Assembly (NCBI RefSeq): GCF_050038885.1
Contig: NZ_CP143624.1
Coordinates: forward strand, 6,820,001 to 6,884,000
Direction of reading: 5' to 3'
From: Myxococcus flavus
Lineage (GTDB): Bacteria > Myxococcota > Myxococcia > Myxococcales > Myxococcaceae
DNA length: 64,000 bases
A program made the translations under genes and the position numbers. Below are positions 49,393 through 57,598 of the stretch, in pieces (position 1 is the stretch's first letter; each line of letters starts with the position of its first letter). The notes beneath the pieces are model-generated. The model was not told where the DNA came from, made no database searches, and saw only the letters and a list, made by a program, of their open reading frames with translations.

Positions 49393-51780
49393 ATGGACTT
49401 CAAAAGCTTAGGTGGCGGTAGCGCGGCAGACAAGCTCATCGTCCCTCGGGATCTCTTTAATGTTCTTCCGGCCAAGGCGCCCCGCTACCAGTACCCACGC
49501 GACGTTCAAGCCGACGTCTGGAACCAATGGTTTAACCGACGCAACGAGCGCGATCTCACCATCAAAATGAACACCGGCAGCGGGAAAACCGTCGTCGGGC
49601 TGCTTATTCTTAAGAGTTGCTTGAACGAAGGGGCGGGACCTGCGGTGTACGTAACGCCGACGCCCTACTTGGTCCAGCAAGTCCTCAAGGAAGGACGCGA
49701 TCTTGGGCTTGAGCTTACGGAGGATCCTCGATCGCCCCGCGTAATGAGCGGGAAAGCCATTCTGGTAATCAACGTTCACAAGCTCATCAACGGACAGTCC
49801 GTTTTTGGCGTTGGCAGCGAAGGGGTCGAAATCCCAATTGGAAGCATCGTAATCGACGACGTCCACGCGTGCCTCGCCGAAACCGAAGAGCAGTTTTCAA
49901 TTAAACTCGTCTCGCCTGTCCAAGCCTACAAAGACCTCCTAAAACTCTTCATCTCCGATTTTGAACATCAGTCGCTTTCTGGGGCAACAGAAATCACCGA
50001 ACAAGAGCCCAACAGAAACATGCTTGTCCCGTATTGGGCGTGGGAAAGCAAACAACAGCAAGTCCAACAGATCCTTCGCGAGTTCGTTCGCAAATTTAAG
50101 AACGACAAGGACAAGGACAACAAAGAATATAAGGACATTGCCCTGTTTAGGTATCCCCTAATCAAGGATCACCTGAGTCTATGCGAATGCGTGTTTGGCG
50201 AAGGAGAGGCGGAAATCACCCTGCGCTGCCTCCCAATTTCGGTGATTCCCAGCTTTCAATCAGCACAGCGCCGCATCTTCATGAGCGCCACAGTCAGCGA
50301 CGACAGCGTACTCGTGACGCACTTCGACGCCGCGCCCGAATCAGTTCAAAAGCCGATCCATCCGGAGAGTTCCGGTGACATTGGGGACCGGATGATTCTT
50401 GTTCCTCAAGAACTCAATCCATCCCTTACCGACGACCAAGTCAAAGAGTACCTCAAGCAATGCGCCCAAGTAGTTAACGTTGTTGTGATCGTTCCATCCA
50501 ACTTTCGCGCCAAGTACTGGGCGGACGCAGCCGCAGTCACACTTAGCACCGACGATCTTCAAGCGGGAATCGCGAAACTCAGGCAAGGCCACGTAGGGCT
50601 AGTGGTGCTCGCGAACAAATATGACGGCATCGACCTTCCCGACGATGCCTGTCGCATCCTCGCGATCGATGGGCTTCCAGATGTTCGAGGCCGTCTTGAA
50701 AAGATCGAACAGGGCATGCTGTTTGGCAGCGATCAAGTTGTTCGAGGCTCCATACAGCGAATCGAGCAAGGAATGGGACGTGGCATTCGGTCCAACGAGG
50801 ACTACTGCGCCGTATTCCTGATGGGGCGCTCTTTAACAAGCCATCTCTATGCACGAAACGCGAAGTCGTTCTTTAGCGCCGCCACCAGGGCGCAACTTGA
50901 GTTGTCGGAGCAGCTTGCAAAGCAGTTCAACAATCCAAGCATTAACGACATTCATCAAGCTGTGCGACAGTTTATCAAGCGAGACCCCGACTGGATCCAG
51001 GCGTCCAAAGCAGCCATTGTTGGCGCAAAATACGCAACGGGCCAGACCAGCCACATAGCACTAAGTCAGCGACGCGCCTTCAACTCTGCCGTCAATGGTG
51101 ACTATCGCGACGCACAGTCCGCGATGCAGAACGCTGTAAATGCCGAAAAGAACGACAAGACAAAAGCTTGGCTGATGCTGCAGATGGCCGAATATCAGCA
51201 TCGCACCGACGCAGTGCAGTCACAGCTAATACTCAAGGAGGCGGTTCGCCTTAATCCGCAGATTACCCCGCGTCCGCTGGAGGGCATCGAGTACACCAAG
51301 CTGCCAAGCAAGCTGGCGGAGCAAGCAAGCCTCTGCCTGTCGTATCTGCGCCAGCAGTATCCGAGCCCGAACACCTTCATTCTCCAGATGAACGCCTACC
51401 TTGATGCGCTCATATTCAAACCGGGTACAGCGCCGGTTTTTGAGAAAACCCTGGCAGACCTCGCGCTTACAATCGGATACCTCAGCCAAACTCCGGAAGG
51501 CACAACGGGTAGAGGCCCCGACGTACTATGGAGCTTAGGAAGGCAAAAGTTCTACGTCATCGAATGCAAGAACGGCGCAACCGTCGACACCATTGCCAAG
51601 GATTACTGCAATCAACTCACAGGCTCTGTGACTTGGTTCACGGAGAAGTACGGAGGGTGTGGCTCCCATCCTGATCATGCTGCGCGCCGCACCTCGGCCC
51701 GCTGCGGCGCAAGCGTGAGGCGCATGGCCGCGTCCCACCGTTCCGAGAGCACCAGGGCGCGCAAGTCCAGGATGTGCTGA
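49393..51780 (+). pseudogene. Helicase-nuclease (SF2 helicase + PD-(D/E)XK), candidate defence gene, disrupted by an IS
   Basis: The native part runs from ATG 49393 (GGGAGA seven bases upstream) to base 51654, 754 codons. Helicase motifs include Walker A in TIKMNTGSGKTVVGLLIL, a DEAD-box-like GSIVIDDVHACLAET, motif III-like IFMSATVS, and the late IEQGMGRGIRSNEDYC (arginine-finger motif VI). The C-terminus is a restriction-endonuclease-like domain: GRGPDVLWSLGRQKFYVIECKNG (D...ExK) and CNQLTGSVTWFTEKYG. The last ~42 codons as read are IS sequence. The DNA is visibly more AT-rich than its neighbours and uses rarer codons, a sign of transfer. Stand-alone helicase-nuclease proteins of this layout are often anti-phage; that role is inferred here. 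The rest of the domain is at 53229. Confidence 0.85.
51647..51654. repeat. 8-bp target-site duplication, left copy
   Basis: AGTACGGA immediately before the left inverted repeat of the ISKra4-type element; the identical 8-mer follows the right end at 53221-53228. Confidence 0.92.
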
Positions 51781-53220
51781 CCGGACGCCTCCTTCCAGCG
51801 GGCTCCAGGGCGCTTCATGCGCAGGGTGACGAGAGACTTGCAGGTGGCCTCCACGTTGCCGCTGCCAATGGGCAGCCCCCGCGCTCGCGCCTCCGCGTAG
51901 TGCATTCGCTCGCCGTGGTTCTCCAGGTAGGTGAGGGCCTCGTGCACCGGTTGGCCGTCGCCGAGGACGACATGCCGTTTGCCGCTGGCGTGCAACGCGA
52001 TGGCAATGGTCCACGCCGCCCCGGGCGTGTTGAGAAGGGACAGCTTCCACTTCTCACGCAGCGCGGAGGCCTTCTCTTCCCCAGCCACCACGCGCGCCGC
52101 ACTCCCAAGCTTCTCCATCAGGTGCCAGAAGTCCACCAGGCGCGCCAGCTTCTTGGCCCCGGGGGCGTGGGTGGCCAGCGCCTCGTCCAGCAGGGCGTGC
52201 AACTCAGGAGCGCCATCGGTGAGGACGACGACGGACAGGTCGCGCCGTCTGGAAACCAGGGTTTGGACGTCGCGGGCCAGGCGCTCGGCAACCTCGCGGG
52301 CCTCGCCCCGCGGCATCCGCCCGTAGCGGAGGGTGCCCAGCGCTTCGCCGTGGGCGTCGTGGAAGGAGAGGCAGGCCGCGTAGGCCATGCGCCAGACGAC
52401 GTCCACCGGGCGCGTGGGGGCGCCCTTGCGAGGGCGGCCCACTGGCCGCTTCTTCGGCTCCTCCATCGGCACGGCCACCCTGTCCATGCTGACGCTCACG
52501 CCGCGGGTGCCTCGGGGCACTCGCAGCTCCCGGGCCTGCGCCGCCTCCACCCGAGGCCGCTGGCCGCCATACAGCGCTCCCACCGCATGCCCCACCCGCT
52601 CGAAGGAGGCACGGCAATAGGGCAGCACGCCCACCTGGCGCGCCGTCGCCTCCGCCTCCCGCGAGGTGCCCCGGGCCAGCAGGTACGCCATGGGCACCGC
52701 CGCCTCCGGCAACCAGCCGTCAGCGACGCACCCGGCTTGGACGCTGATGGTGTCCACTGTGGGGCCATTGCGCTCACCCACCCGCCGGTAGAGGCTTCTC
52801 TCTATTTCGACGGGGCCTTGCCGCGTTTTGTACGTCGCCGCGTACCGTCCGACTCGGACGTAGGGCTGGCCGTCGATGAGGACTCGTGCCGCGTCGAGGT
52901 CGAGCCCTCGAAGCAACCTCCGCTTCACCAACCGCTCCGTCCGCTCCGCTCCGGCATTCACCTCCTGCCATGCGGCGTCGAACGCGGCCAGGTCCCCTCT
53001 ACTCGCCCCCTCCACGCCTCGGTGGGCGCGCTTCAGCGTCTCCTCCAACTCCTTGACGCTGTCCTCGAACCCTTCCGGCACTTCGATGGTGACCTTCGGC
53101 ATCGTTTGATGTCCTCCGGTGGCACAACCCACCAGAAACCTCTCATTCTGCCGGCTACCAGGCTCACAGTGAGCCCCCTACCTGGCTGCTCACTCGTTGC
53201 TCAGTTCCAGAGCCACACCC
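51655..53220 (-). mobile_element. Intact ISKra4-type insertion sequence, 1566 bp
   Basis: The element is bounded by perfect 11-bp terminal inverted repeats, GGGTGTGGCTC (51655-51665) and GAGCCACACCC (53210-53220), and by an 8-bp duplication AGTACGGA on both sides. It carries one transposase gene on the minus strand. Insertion fell exactly at a codon boundary of the helicase-nuclease gene. The perfect ends and duplication mean the insertion is recent or has been maintained without decay. Confidence 0.93.
51675..53102 (-). CDS. ISKra4-family transposase
   Basis: A 475-residue transposase. Features include PKVTIEVPEGFEDSVKELEE at the start, a central SVSMDRVAVPMEEPKKRPVGRPRKG and VVVLTDGAPELHALLDEAL (catalytic-core aspartates), VDFWHLMEKLGSAARVV, and the C-terminal ARARGLPIGSGNVEATCKSL and TLRMKRPGARWKEASGQHIL blocks that mark the ISKra4 family. 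The ATG at 53102 has GGAGG upstream. The gene fills the element between its two inverted repeats. The open frame appears complete, so the element may still be active. Confidence 0.9.
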   Translation of the reverse strand: MPKVTIEVPEGFEDSVKELEETLKRAHRGVEGASRGDLAAFDAAWQEVNAGAERTERLVKRRLLRGLDLDAARVLIDGQPYVRVGRYAATYKTRQGPVEIERSLYRRVGERNGPTVDTISVQAGCVADGWLPEAAVPMAYLLARGTSREAEATARQVGVLPYCRASFERVGHAVGALYGGQRPRVEAAQARELRVPRGTRGVSVSMDRVAVPMEEPKKRPVGRPRKGAPTRPVDVVWRMAYAACLSFHDAHGEALGTLRYGRMPRGEAREVAERLARDVQTLVSRRRDLSVVVLTDGAPELHALLDEALATHAPGAKKLARLVDFWHLMEKLGSAARVVAGEEKASALREKWKLSLLNTPGAAWTIAIALHASGKRHVVLGDGQPVHEALTYLENHGERMHYAEARARGLPIGSGNVEATCKSLVTLRMKRPGARWKEASGQHILDLRALVLSERWDAAMRLTLAPQRAEVRRAA

Positions 53221-53228
53221 AGTACGGA
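53221..53228. repeat. 8-bp target-site duplication, right copy
   Basis: AGTACGGA directly after the right inverted repeat, identical to 51647-51654. Confidence 0.92.
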
Positions 53229-53346
53229 CCAACCTGCACGGCCACTCCCATCATGGTGCATCCCGCCTCTGTGATTGAATACGCAGCGACAATGCACCCT
53301 GACGCACGCGTCATGACAACGCCCCATCTAGATGCATTGAGAACTG
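53229..53346 (+). pseudogene. Displaced 3' segment of the helicase-nuclease gene
   Basis: Joining base 51654 to 53229 (one copy of the duplication kept) restores the frame: WFTEKYG continues as PTCTATPIMVHPASVIEYAA and TMHPDARVMTTPHLDAL. This completes the strand-helix end of the nuclease domain. The continuation covers 39 codons and then meets a TGAGGTGGACCCC sequence that looks like an IS3-type end at 53347, so the true C-terminus (probably a short helix) has also been lost. Confidence 0.85.
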
Positions 53347-53718
53347 TGAGGTGGACCCCATCGGCTGGACCACTTTGGGGCAATCCATCTTTGCGCCTGA
53401 GCCGACGGTGAGAGTGTGTTGATACGTCGTCGTCGTGGTCGTGTCGAGGGGGGCGCGGGGGGAGACTCGTAACCTGTGGATAGCTGTGGAGGCCTGTGGA
53501 GTCACGCCGCGTGCTCGATGAGGCCGGTGCGGTAGACATGCATGGGCGTGCGGTACCCGAGCGCCTGGTGCGGGCGCTCGAGGTTGTAGAAGCGCAGCCA
53601 GCGGCCCACGCCCGCCCAGGCCTGGCGCACGTCGGCGTAGGCGTTGAGATAGACCTCCTCGTACTTGAGGCTGCGCCAGAGCCGCTCGACGAAGATGTTG
53701 TCCACGCACCGGCCCTTG
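53347..53718 (-). mobile_element. IS3-family element remnant (transposase 3' end)
   Basis: From a TGAGGTGGACCCC terminus, the minus strand encodes the last ~72 residues of an IS3 OrfB, ending at 53502: KGRCVDNIFVERLWRSLKYE, EVYLNAYADVRQ and WLRFYNLERPHQALGYRTPM. The DNIFVERLWRSLKYE block holds the catalytic Glu. Upstream it is cut at 53718 by the IS66-type element. It is a different IS3 lineage from the remnant at 48833. Confidence 0.85.
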
Positions 53719-53794
53719 GTAACCGTCCGGCCAGTGACGTGGCGTGAGCGGTTGCAGACGGACGAGGACCGTGGTCGGCGAGCACCGCGAGGAT

Positions 53795-55324
53795 TTAGAG
53801 GCTGGGCTGGAAGAGTGAGTCGGGCGGGTCGGCGGCGCGTCGACGAATCCACTCGTGGGGCAGCAGCTCACCGATGCGTGAGTTGGGATGCGTCTGCACC
53901 CGCAGCAGCACGTCGGCCAAGTACGCTTCGGGATTGACGCCGTTGGCCTCGCAGGTGGCCACCAGCGCGTAGAGGCCGGCGAGGTTTTCGCCCGCGGCCT
54001 CGTGCCCGACGAAGAGAAAGTTTTTACGGCCCAGGGCCGCCTTCCTCAGTGCTCGCTCCGAGGCATTGTTGTCCAGTGGCAGCCGCACGTCCTCGACGAA
54101 GCGCGTGAGGGCCTCCCACTGCTTCATCGCGTAGGAGATGGCCTGGCCCAGTGGACTTTTGGGCGGGTGACGCGGTGCCTGGGCTTCCAGCCAGACGCGC
54201 AGTCGCGCGAGGACGGGGGCGCTATGCACCTGGCGCAGCTCGCGGTGGGCGGCCGTACGCACCACGCCCGCCTCGCGCGCCTGGGCTTCCACCCGGTAAA
54301 GCTCGAGGATGAAGTCCAGGGCCTCACGCGCCTGGGGGGCGGTGGCCAGCGCGTCGAAGAAGCGGCGGCGGACGTGGGCCCAGCAGCCGACGCGCACCCG
54401 GCCCTTTGGCAGCGTCACCGCGTTGTAGCCGGTGTATGCGTCCACCACGAGGGCGCCCGAGGTGCCACCCAGCACCTCCTTCGGCGTCCTGCTGGCCCGG
54501 CCCATGCTGAAGCGGTAGCCGATGAGCCACTCGCCCGCCTCATTCTGGGTGAGGAAAGTCCAGAGGTAGCCCAGCTTCGTCTTCTTCACGTCCAGCACAC
54601 GCAGCGGCGTCTCGTCGGCCCACACCACGTCCGCGGACGCAATGCACTGCAAGAGGTGCTGGGAGAGAGGCAGCAGCACCGAGGCAGCCTGGTGAAAGAG
54701 GTCCGTCAGCGTGCTGCGGCTCATGGGTACGCCGCTTCTCTCGACTCTTTGCGCCAGCCGGTGCAGCGGCATGGCATCGGCGCACTTGGACGTCACCACG
54801 TGCGCCAGGAAGCCAGGGCCATACTCGCCCCTGTCCACCACTCGGGCCGGAGGCGAGGCGGTGACGACGCCCCGGCCGCACGTGCAGGCCAGGACTTCCT
54901 GCACGTGCACCTGCTTCTCGAATCTCGCGGGCACGTACTCGTACACCACCGAGGCACGGCCTTTTCCCAGCGGCTTCAGGTCCTCGCCGCCGCACGCGGG
55001 GCAGCAGCGCTCCTCGGCTGGCACCGCGTGGCGAATCTCCCGTGCGGGTGCCTCCTCGGCTTTCCGGGCCGCCCTTTCCCGGCGCTTCTTCTTCGCCGCC
55101 TCGTCCCGGGCCGCCTTCGAATCCGCCTCGGACGCGGCCCCACGAAGCTCGGCGGCCACCGTGGGCAGCTTCTCAGTCCTGCGGCCGAAGACGTGGCGCT
55201 GCAGGGCCGCCAGCTGCCCCTTGAGCGCGTCCACCTCTCCGCCGATGCGGCTCACCTCGGCCTTGAGCTCCTCGGCTTCCTCGCGCCAGGGGCAGAAATG
55301 GTCTTGAGGCAGCACTCGCGGCAC
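53795..55324 (-). CDS. tnpC: IS66 transposase TnpC
   Basis: A 509-residue IS66 transposase. There is a leucine-zipper-like N-terminus (EELKAEVSRIGGEVDALKGQLAALQRHVFGRRTEKL), a zinc-finger segment (CCPACGGEDLKPLG, ACTCGRG), and a DDE core with VVWADETPLRVLD and ALVVDAYTGYNAV. Further core blocks are CWAHVRRRFFDAL, RLPLDNNASERALRKAALGRKNFLF and the IS66 C-terminal domain GVNPEAYLADVLLRVQTHPNSRIGELLPHEW. It is full length, starting with GTG at 55324. Confidence 0.93.
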   Translation of the reverse strand: MPRVLPQDHFCPWREEAEELKAEVSRIGGEVDALKGQLAALQRHVFGRRTEKLPTVAAELRGAASEADSKAARDEAAKKKRRERAARKAEEAPAREIRHAVPAEERCCPACGGEDLKPLGKGRASVVYEYVPARFEKQVHVQEVLACTCGRGVVTASPPARVVDRGEYGPGFLAHVVTSKCADAMPLHRLAQRVERSGVPMSRSTLTDLFHQAASVLLPLSQHLLQCIASADVVWADETPLRVLDVKKTKLGYLWTFLTQNEAGEWLIGYRFSMGRASRTPKEVLGGTSGALVVDAYTGYNAVTLPKGRVRVGCWAHVRRRFFDALATAPQAREALDFILELYRVEAQAREAGVVRTAAHRELRQVHSAPVLARLRVWLEAQAPRHPPKSPLGQAISYAMKQWEALTRFVEDVRLPLDNNASERALRKAALGRKNFLFVGHEAAGENLAGLYALVATCEANGVNPEAYLADVLLRVQTHPNSRIGELLPHEWIRRRAADPPDSLFQPSL

Positions 55325-55370
55325 GTGGCCTCAACACGCTGCCGCCACGCTGCGTCCCGAGCCGGGCCCG

Positions 55371-55736
55371 TCAGGTGCCCGTGCGCCCGGGAGGCGTCCA
55401 GGCGGGCTGACGCCGCACCTGGGCCACGTCAATGCCGTCCAGCAGCATGGCCAACTGCGTGGCATCCAGGTGCACCACCTGCGCGCCCGCGTCCACCGGA
55501 GGCAGCCGGAAGCGCCCCGTCTCCAGCCGCTTGTACAGCAGCACGAAACCTCCCCGGCTCCACGTCAGCACTTTGACTCTGTCGCCCTTGCGCGAGACGA
55601 AGGCGAAGAGGTGCCCTGAGTAGACGTCCTCGCCCCACTCAGCGCGCACCAGCGCCATGAGGCCATCAATCGACTTGCGCATGTCCACGGGCGCCGTCGC
55701 CAGCACCACGCGTACCGACGCAGGTAGGGCGAACAC
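55371..55736 (-). CDS. tnpB: IS66 accessory protein TnpB
   Basis: A 121-residue IS66 Orf2 protein. The signature VRVVLATAPVDMRKSIDGLMALV and GHLFAFVSRKGDRVKVLTWSRGGFVLLYKRLETGRF identify the family. TnpB is needed for IS66 transposition, though its mechanism is unsettled. It starts with GTG at 55736, three bases after the tnpA stop. It is unrelated to the IS200/IS605 TnpB nuclease. Confidence 0.93.
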   Translation of the reverse strand: MFALPASVRVVLATAPVDMRKSIDGLMALVRAEWGEDVYSGHLFAFVSRKGDRVKVLTWSRGGFVLLYKRLETGRFRLPPVDAGAQVVHLDATQLAMLLDGIDVAQVRRQPAWTPPGRTGT

Positions 55737-55739
55737 GTC

Positions 55740-56054
55740 TCAACGCCCCAGCGCGGTGACGAGCCGGGCCACGTAGTCGACGTCGGTGCCCATGGAGAAG
55801 CGCACCCGCGCTCCGCTGGCCAGCACCACCTCCAGCAGCGCCGGACTCGGCTGCGGCGTGCCCGTTACCTCCACCGGCAGCAGGCGCACCGGCTCCGCCT
55901 TCCTGGCCAGCTGGCGCCTCCGCCGGTACACCCACGACTGCAGCGTGCTCAGCCGCAGCCCCCGCTGCGACGCGAACTCCTGCTGCGTCAGCCCGCTCGC
56001 CTCGAAGGCTTCAGCGACCCGGAACCACTCCTGCTTCTCCACCGGCTTCGACAT
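55740..56054 (-). CDS. tnpA: IS66 accessory protein TnpA
   Basis: A 104-residue IS66 Orf1 protein. An N-terminal helix-turn-helix (WFRVAEAFEASGLTQQEFASQRGLRLSTLQSWVYRRRR) is followed by a beta segment (EVVLASGARVRFSMGTDVDYVARLVTAL). The ATG at 56054 is chosen (MSKPVEKQEW); the frame opens at 56069. It is the first gene of the element, about 70 bases inside the right inverted repeat. Confidence 0.9.
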   Translation of the reverse strand: MSKPVEKQEWFRVAEAFEASGLTQQEFASQRGLRLSTLQSWVYRRRRQLARKAEPVRLLPVEVTGTPQPSPALLEVVLASGARVRFSMGTDVDYVARLVTALGR

Positions 56055-56129
56055 GCCGCCAGGGTCCACGGCGCCGACGCCTCACTCAACGTCCCTCCGC
56101 ACGTCGTTGGCCGGACGCTTACGCCACAA

Positions 56130-56345
56130 CGCACCGGGCAGGTGCCACGGCTCGGCCTTGGCATTCGGCGTGGGCGCTGGCGGCCGCAACGCACCGGGCA
56201 GGCACCACGGTCTGGGGTGGTGCTCGGCACGAGCCCTTGCGGCCACCACGCACTGGGCAAGCGCCACGGCCCGAGGTGGCGCTCGGCACGGGCAGGCGCC
56301 TCGGCTCCGAAGTGGCATTCAGCGCGGGCTGGCGCCACCCTGGCC
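56130..56345. repeat. Degenerate ~60-bp tandem repeat, about 3.5 copies
   Basis: The motif CGCACYGGGCARGYRCCACGG starts at about 56130, 56190 and 56249 (spacing 60 and 59), each followed by a GGTGGYGCTCGGCACGRGC-like block, with a weaker fourth partial copy near 56295-56345. There is no open frame with protein-like features across it. It abuts the right end of the IS66 element. Confidence 0.7.
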
Positions 56346-56639
56346 CGGAGTAGCGCGGGGCTTGTATGCTGGCCCCCACAGCGCGCCGGTTAAGCACCAC
56401 GGCTCCAAGGCGGCGCGGCGCCCGGGTTTGATGCCCCGCAGGGACCAAAAAAGAACCAAATCCAATGGACGGTCCTGGACTCACCCGGACGGAAGGCCAC
56501 CCCTCTTTTCAGAGGGAAAACCAGGCGGGCAGCCTGTGGCCCGAGTAGGGACCAAATCCGCCTGTGCGGCTTCGATTCCCGCCGCCTCCGATGGTAGCTG
56601 CCTATTGCCGTCGGAATCCGGGCAGGTTTCGCTGCTACA
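56346..56639. other. Non-coding stretch before the TetR gene
   Basis: No supported gene. Part of this segment (about 56430-56560) is less GC-rich and homopolymer-containing (AAAAAAGAACCAAAT), unlike typical intergenic DNA of the window, and may be further mobile-element debris. AGGGACCAAA appears twice (about 56440 and 56549). Confidence 0.4.
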
Positions 56640-57419
56640 TCATCGATGCGCCTTGACTTTCGTTTTCCCCTCGATAAACGCAGCCAACCCATCCAGCACG
56701 CGCTCCATCCCGAACGCAAACGCGCCTTCGGGGTCGTGCGCCCCGTAGGTCTCACCGGCGGTCTTCCCGACACGGGCCAGCACGGGGTAGGGCGTGTAGT
56801 CGACGGTTTCGAGGAACGGTGCGACGCGGTACCACCATTCCTCGTCCGTCATTCCGGTCAGCTCCTTGACCATCTTCTCGCGGGCCGCGTTGCGGACCGC
56901 TCCGTGGACGTAGTCGAGGACCATCGTAATGATGCGGTCCATCTCCAGGTCCGTGAGCCCGAGCCCTTCGATGGCGCTCAGGGCAATGTTCGCGGACCGG
57001 AACGTGTTCGGACCGAGCACGGTCCGGTGCGTCACCAGTTGAATCACCCACGGGTGGGCCAGGTAGAACTGGCGATAATCGTTCGCCACCCGGGCCAGGT
57101 TGGCCCGCCATGCGGCGGGCTTGAAGACGGGCTGGTCCTTGAGGATGTCCCCTGACACCGCGTCCAGCATCAGGTCGAGCAGCTCCGCCTTGCCGGGGAT
57201 GTGCGTGTAGAACGACATGGGCGAGATGCCGACCGCTTCCGCCACCCGGCGCGTGCTGACGGCATCCAGGCCCTCGGTGTCCGCGATGGCCACGGCCGCT
57301 GCCACCAGGTCCGCCACGCTCGCCTTGGCCTTCGGGCCCCGCTTCGGCGCCTCCGTCCGCCCCCACAGCAACTGCAGGGATTTCAACGGGTCGCCCCGTC
57401 CCGAAATCTCGTCGCTCAT
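56640..57419 (-). CDS. TetR-family transcriptional regulator
   Basis: A 259-residue regulator. The N-terminal helix-turn-helix lies at about 35-80 (SVADLVAAAVAIADTEGLDAVSTRRVAEAVGISPMSFYTHIPGKAELLDLML). The larger C-terminal ligand domain resembles the tetracycline-repressor-like C1 group (FYLAHPWVIQLVTHRTVLGPN, MDRIITMVLDYVHGAVRNAA). It is divergent from the DrrA-like operon with 179 bases between, so it very likely represses that operon and itself until a drug binds. The ATG at 57419 follows GGGGTACG. Confidence 0.92.
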   Translation of the reverse strand: MSDEISGRGDPLKSLQLLWGRTEAPKRGPKAKASVADLVAAAVAIADTEGLDAVSTRRVAEAVGISPMSFYTHIPGKAELLDLMLDAVSGDILKDQPVFKPAAWRANLARVANDYRQFYLAHPWVIQLVTHRTVLGPNTFRSANIALSAIEGLGLTDLEMDRIITMVLDYVHGAVRNAAREKMVKELTGMTDEEWWYRVAPFLETVDYTPYPVLARVGKTAGETYGAHDPEGAFAFGMERVLDGLAAFIEGKTKVKAHR

Positions 57420-57440
57420 CCGTACCCCGCGATAACTATT

Positions 57441-57483
57441 TACAGCGTACGGGGTTGTTGTGCTAAACCTCGTGCGCTGTACG
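57441..57483. promoter_or_regulatory. Candidate TetR operator region
   Basis: TACAGCG (57441-57447) and CGCTGTA (57475-57481) form an inverted pair, and each is followed by a TACG (GCGTACGG and CTGTACGA). They flank an AT-richer stretch suited to a promoter, between the divergent regulator and exporter genes. Confidence 0.4.
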
Positions 57484-57598
57484 AAGTTACGGCCCGCCTG
57501 AAGAGATGTCGAGCGATTTGCTGAACGCCCGCCCGTGGACGCGCCTCGTCCGCGGGACGGGAGTCGTCTGTCCAAAGTCCCAGCGAGAGGAGCCCCTC

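Larger units (their letters stand above)
53719..56122 (-). mobile_element. IS66-family insertion sequence, ~2.4 kb
   Basis: The left end GTAACCGTCCGGCCAGTGACG (53719 on) matches the inverted right end GTAAGCGTCCGGCCAACGACG (ending at 56122) with only a few mismatches, in the GTAAGCG style of IS66. The element holds tnpA, tnpB and tnpC in order on the minus strand. The flanking octamers differ (GGCCCTTG left, GCCACAAC right), so no target duplication remains. The right flank is not IS3 sequence, so a deletion or recombination has removed the other half of the IS3 element. Confidence 0.88.

Noticed and set aside
55371..55736. TnpB as an RNA-guided nuclease of the IS200/IS605 type
   Set aside because: The protein is the short IS66 Orf2 family; there is no RuvC domain and no omega-RNA context.
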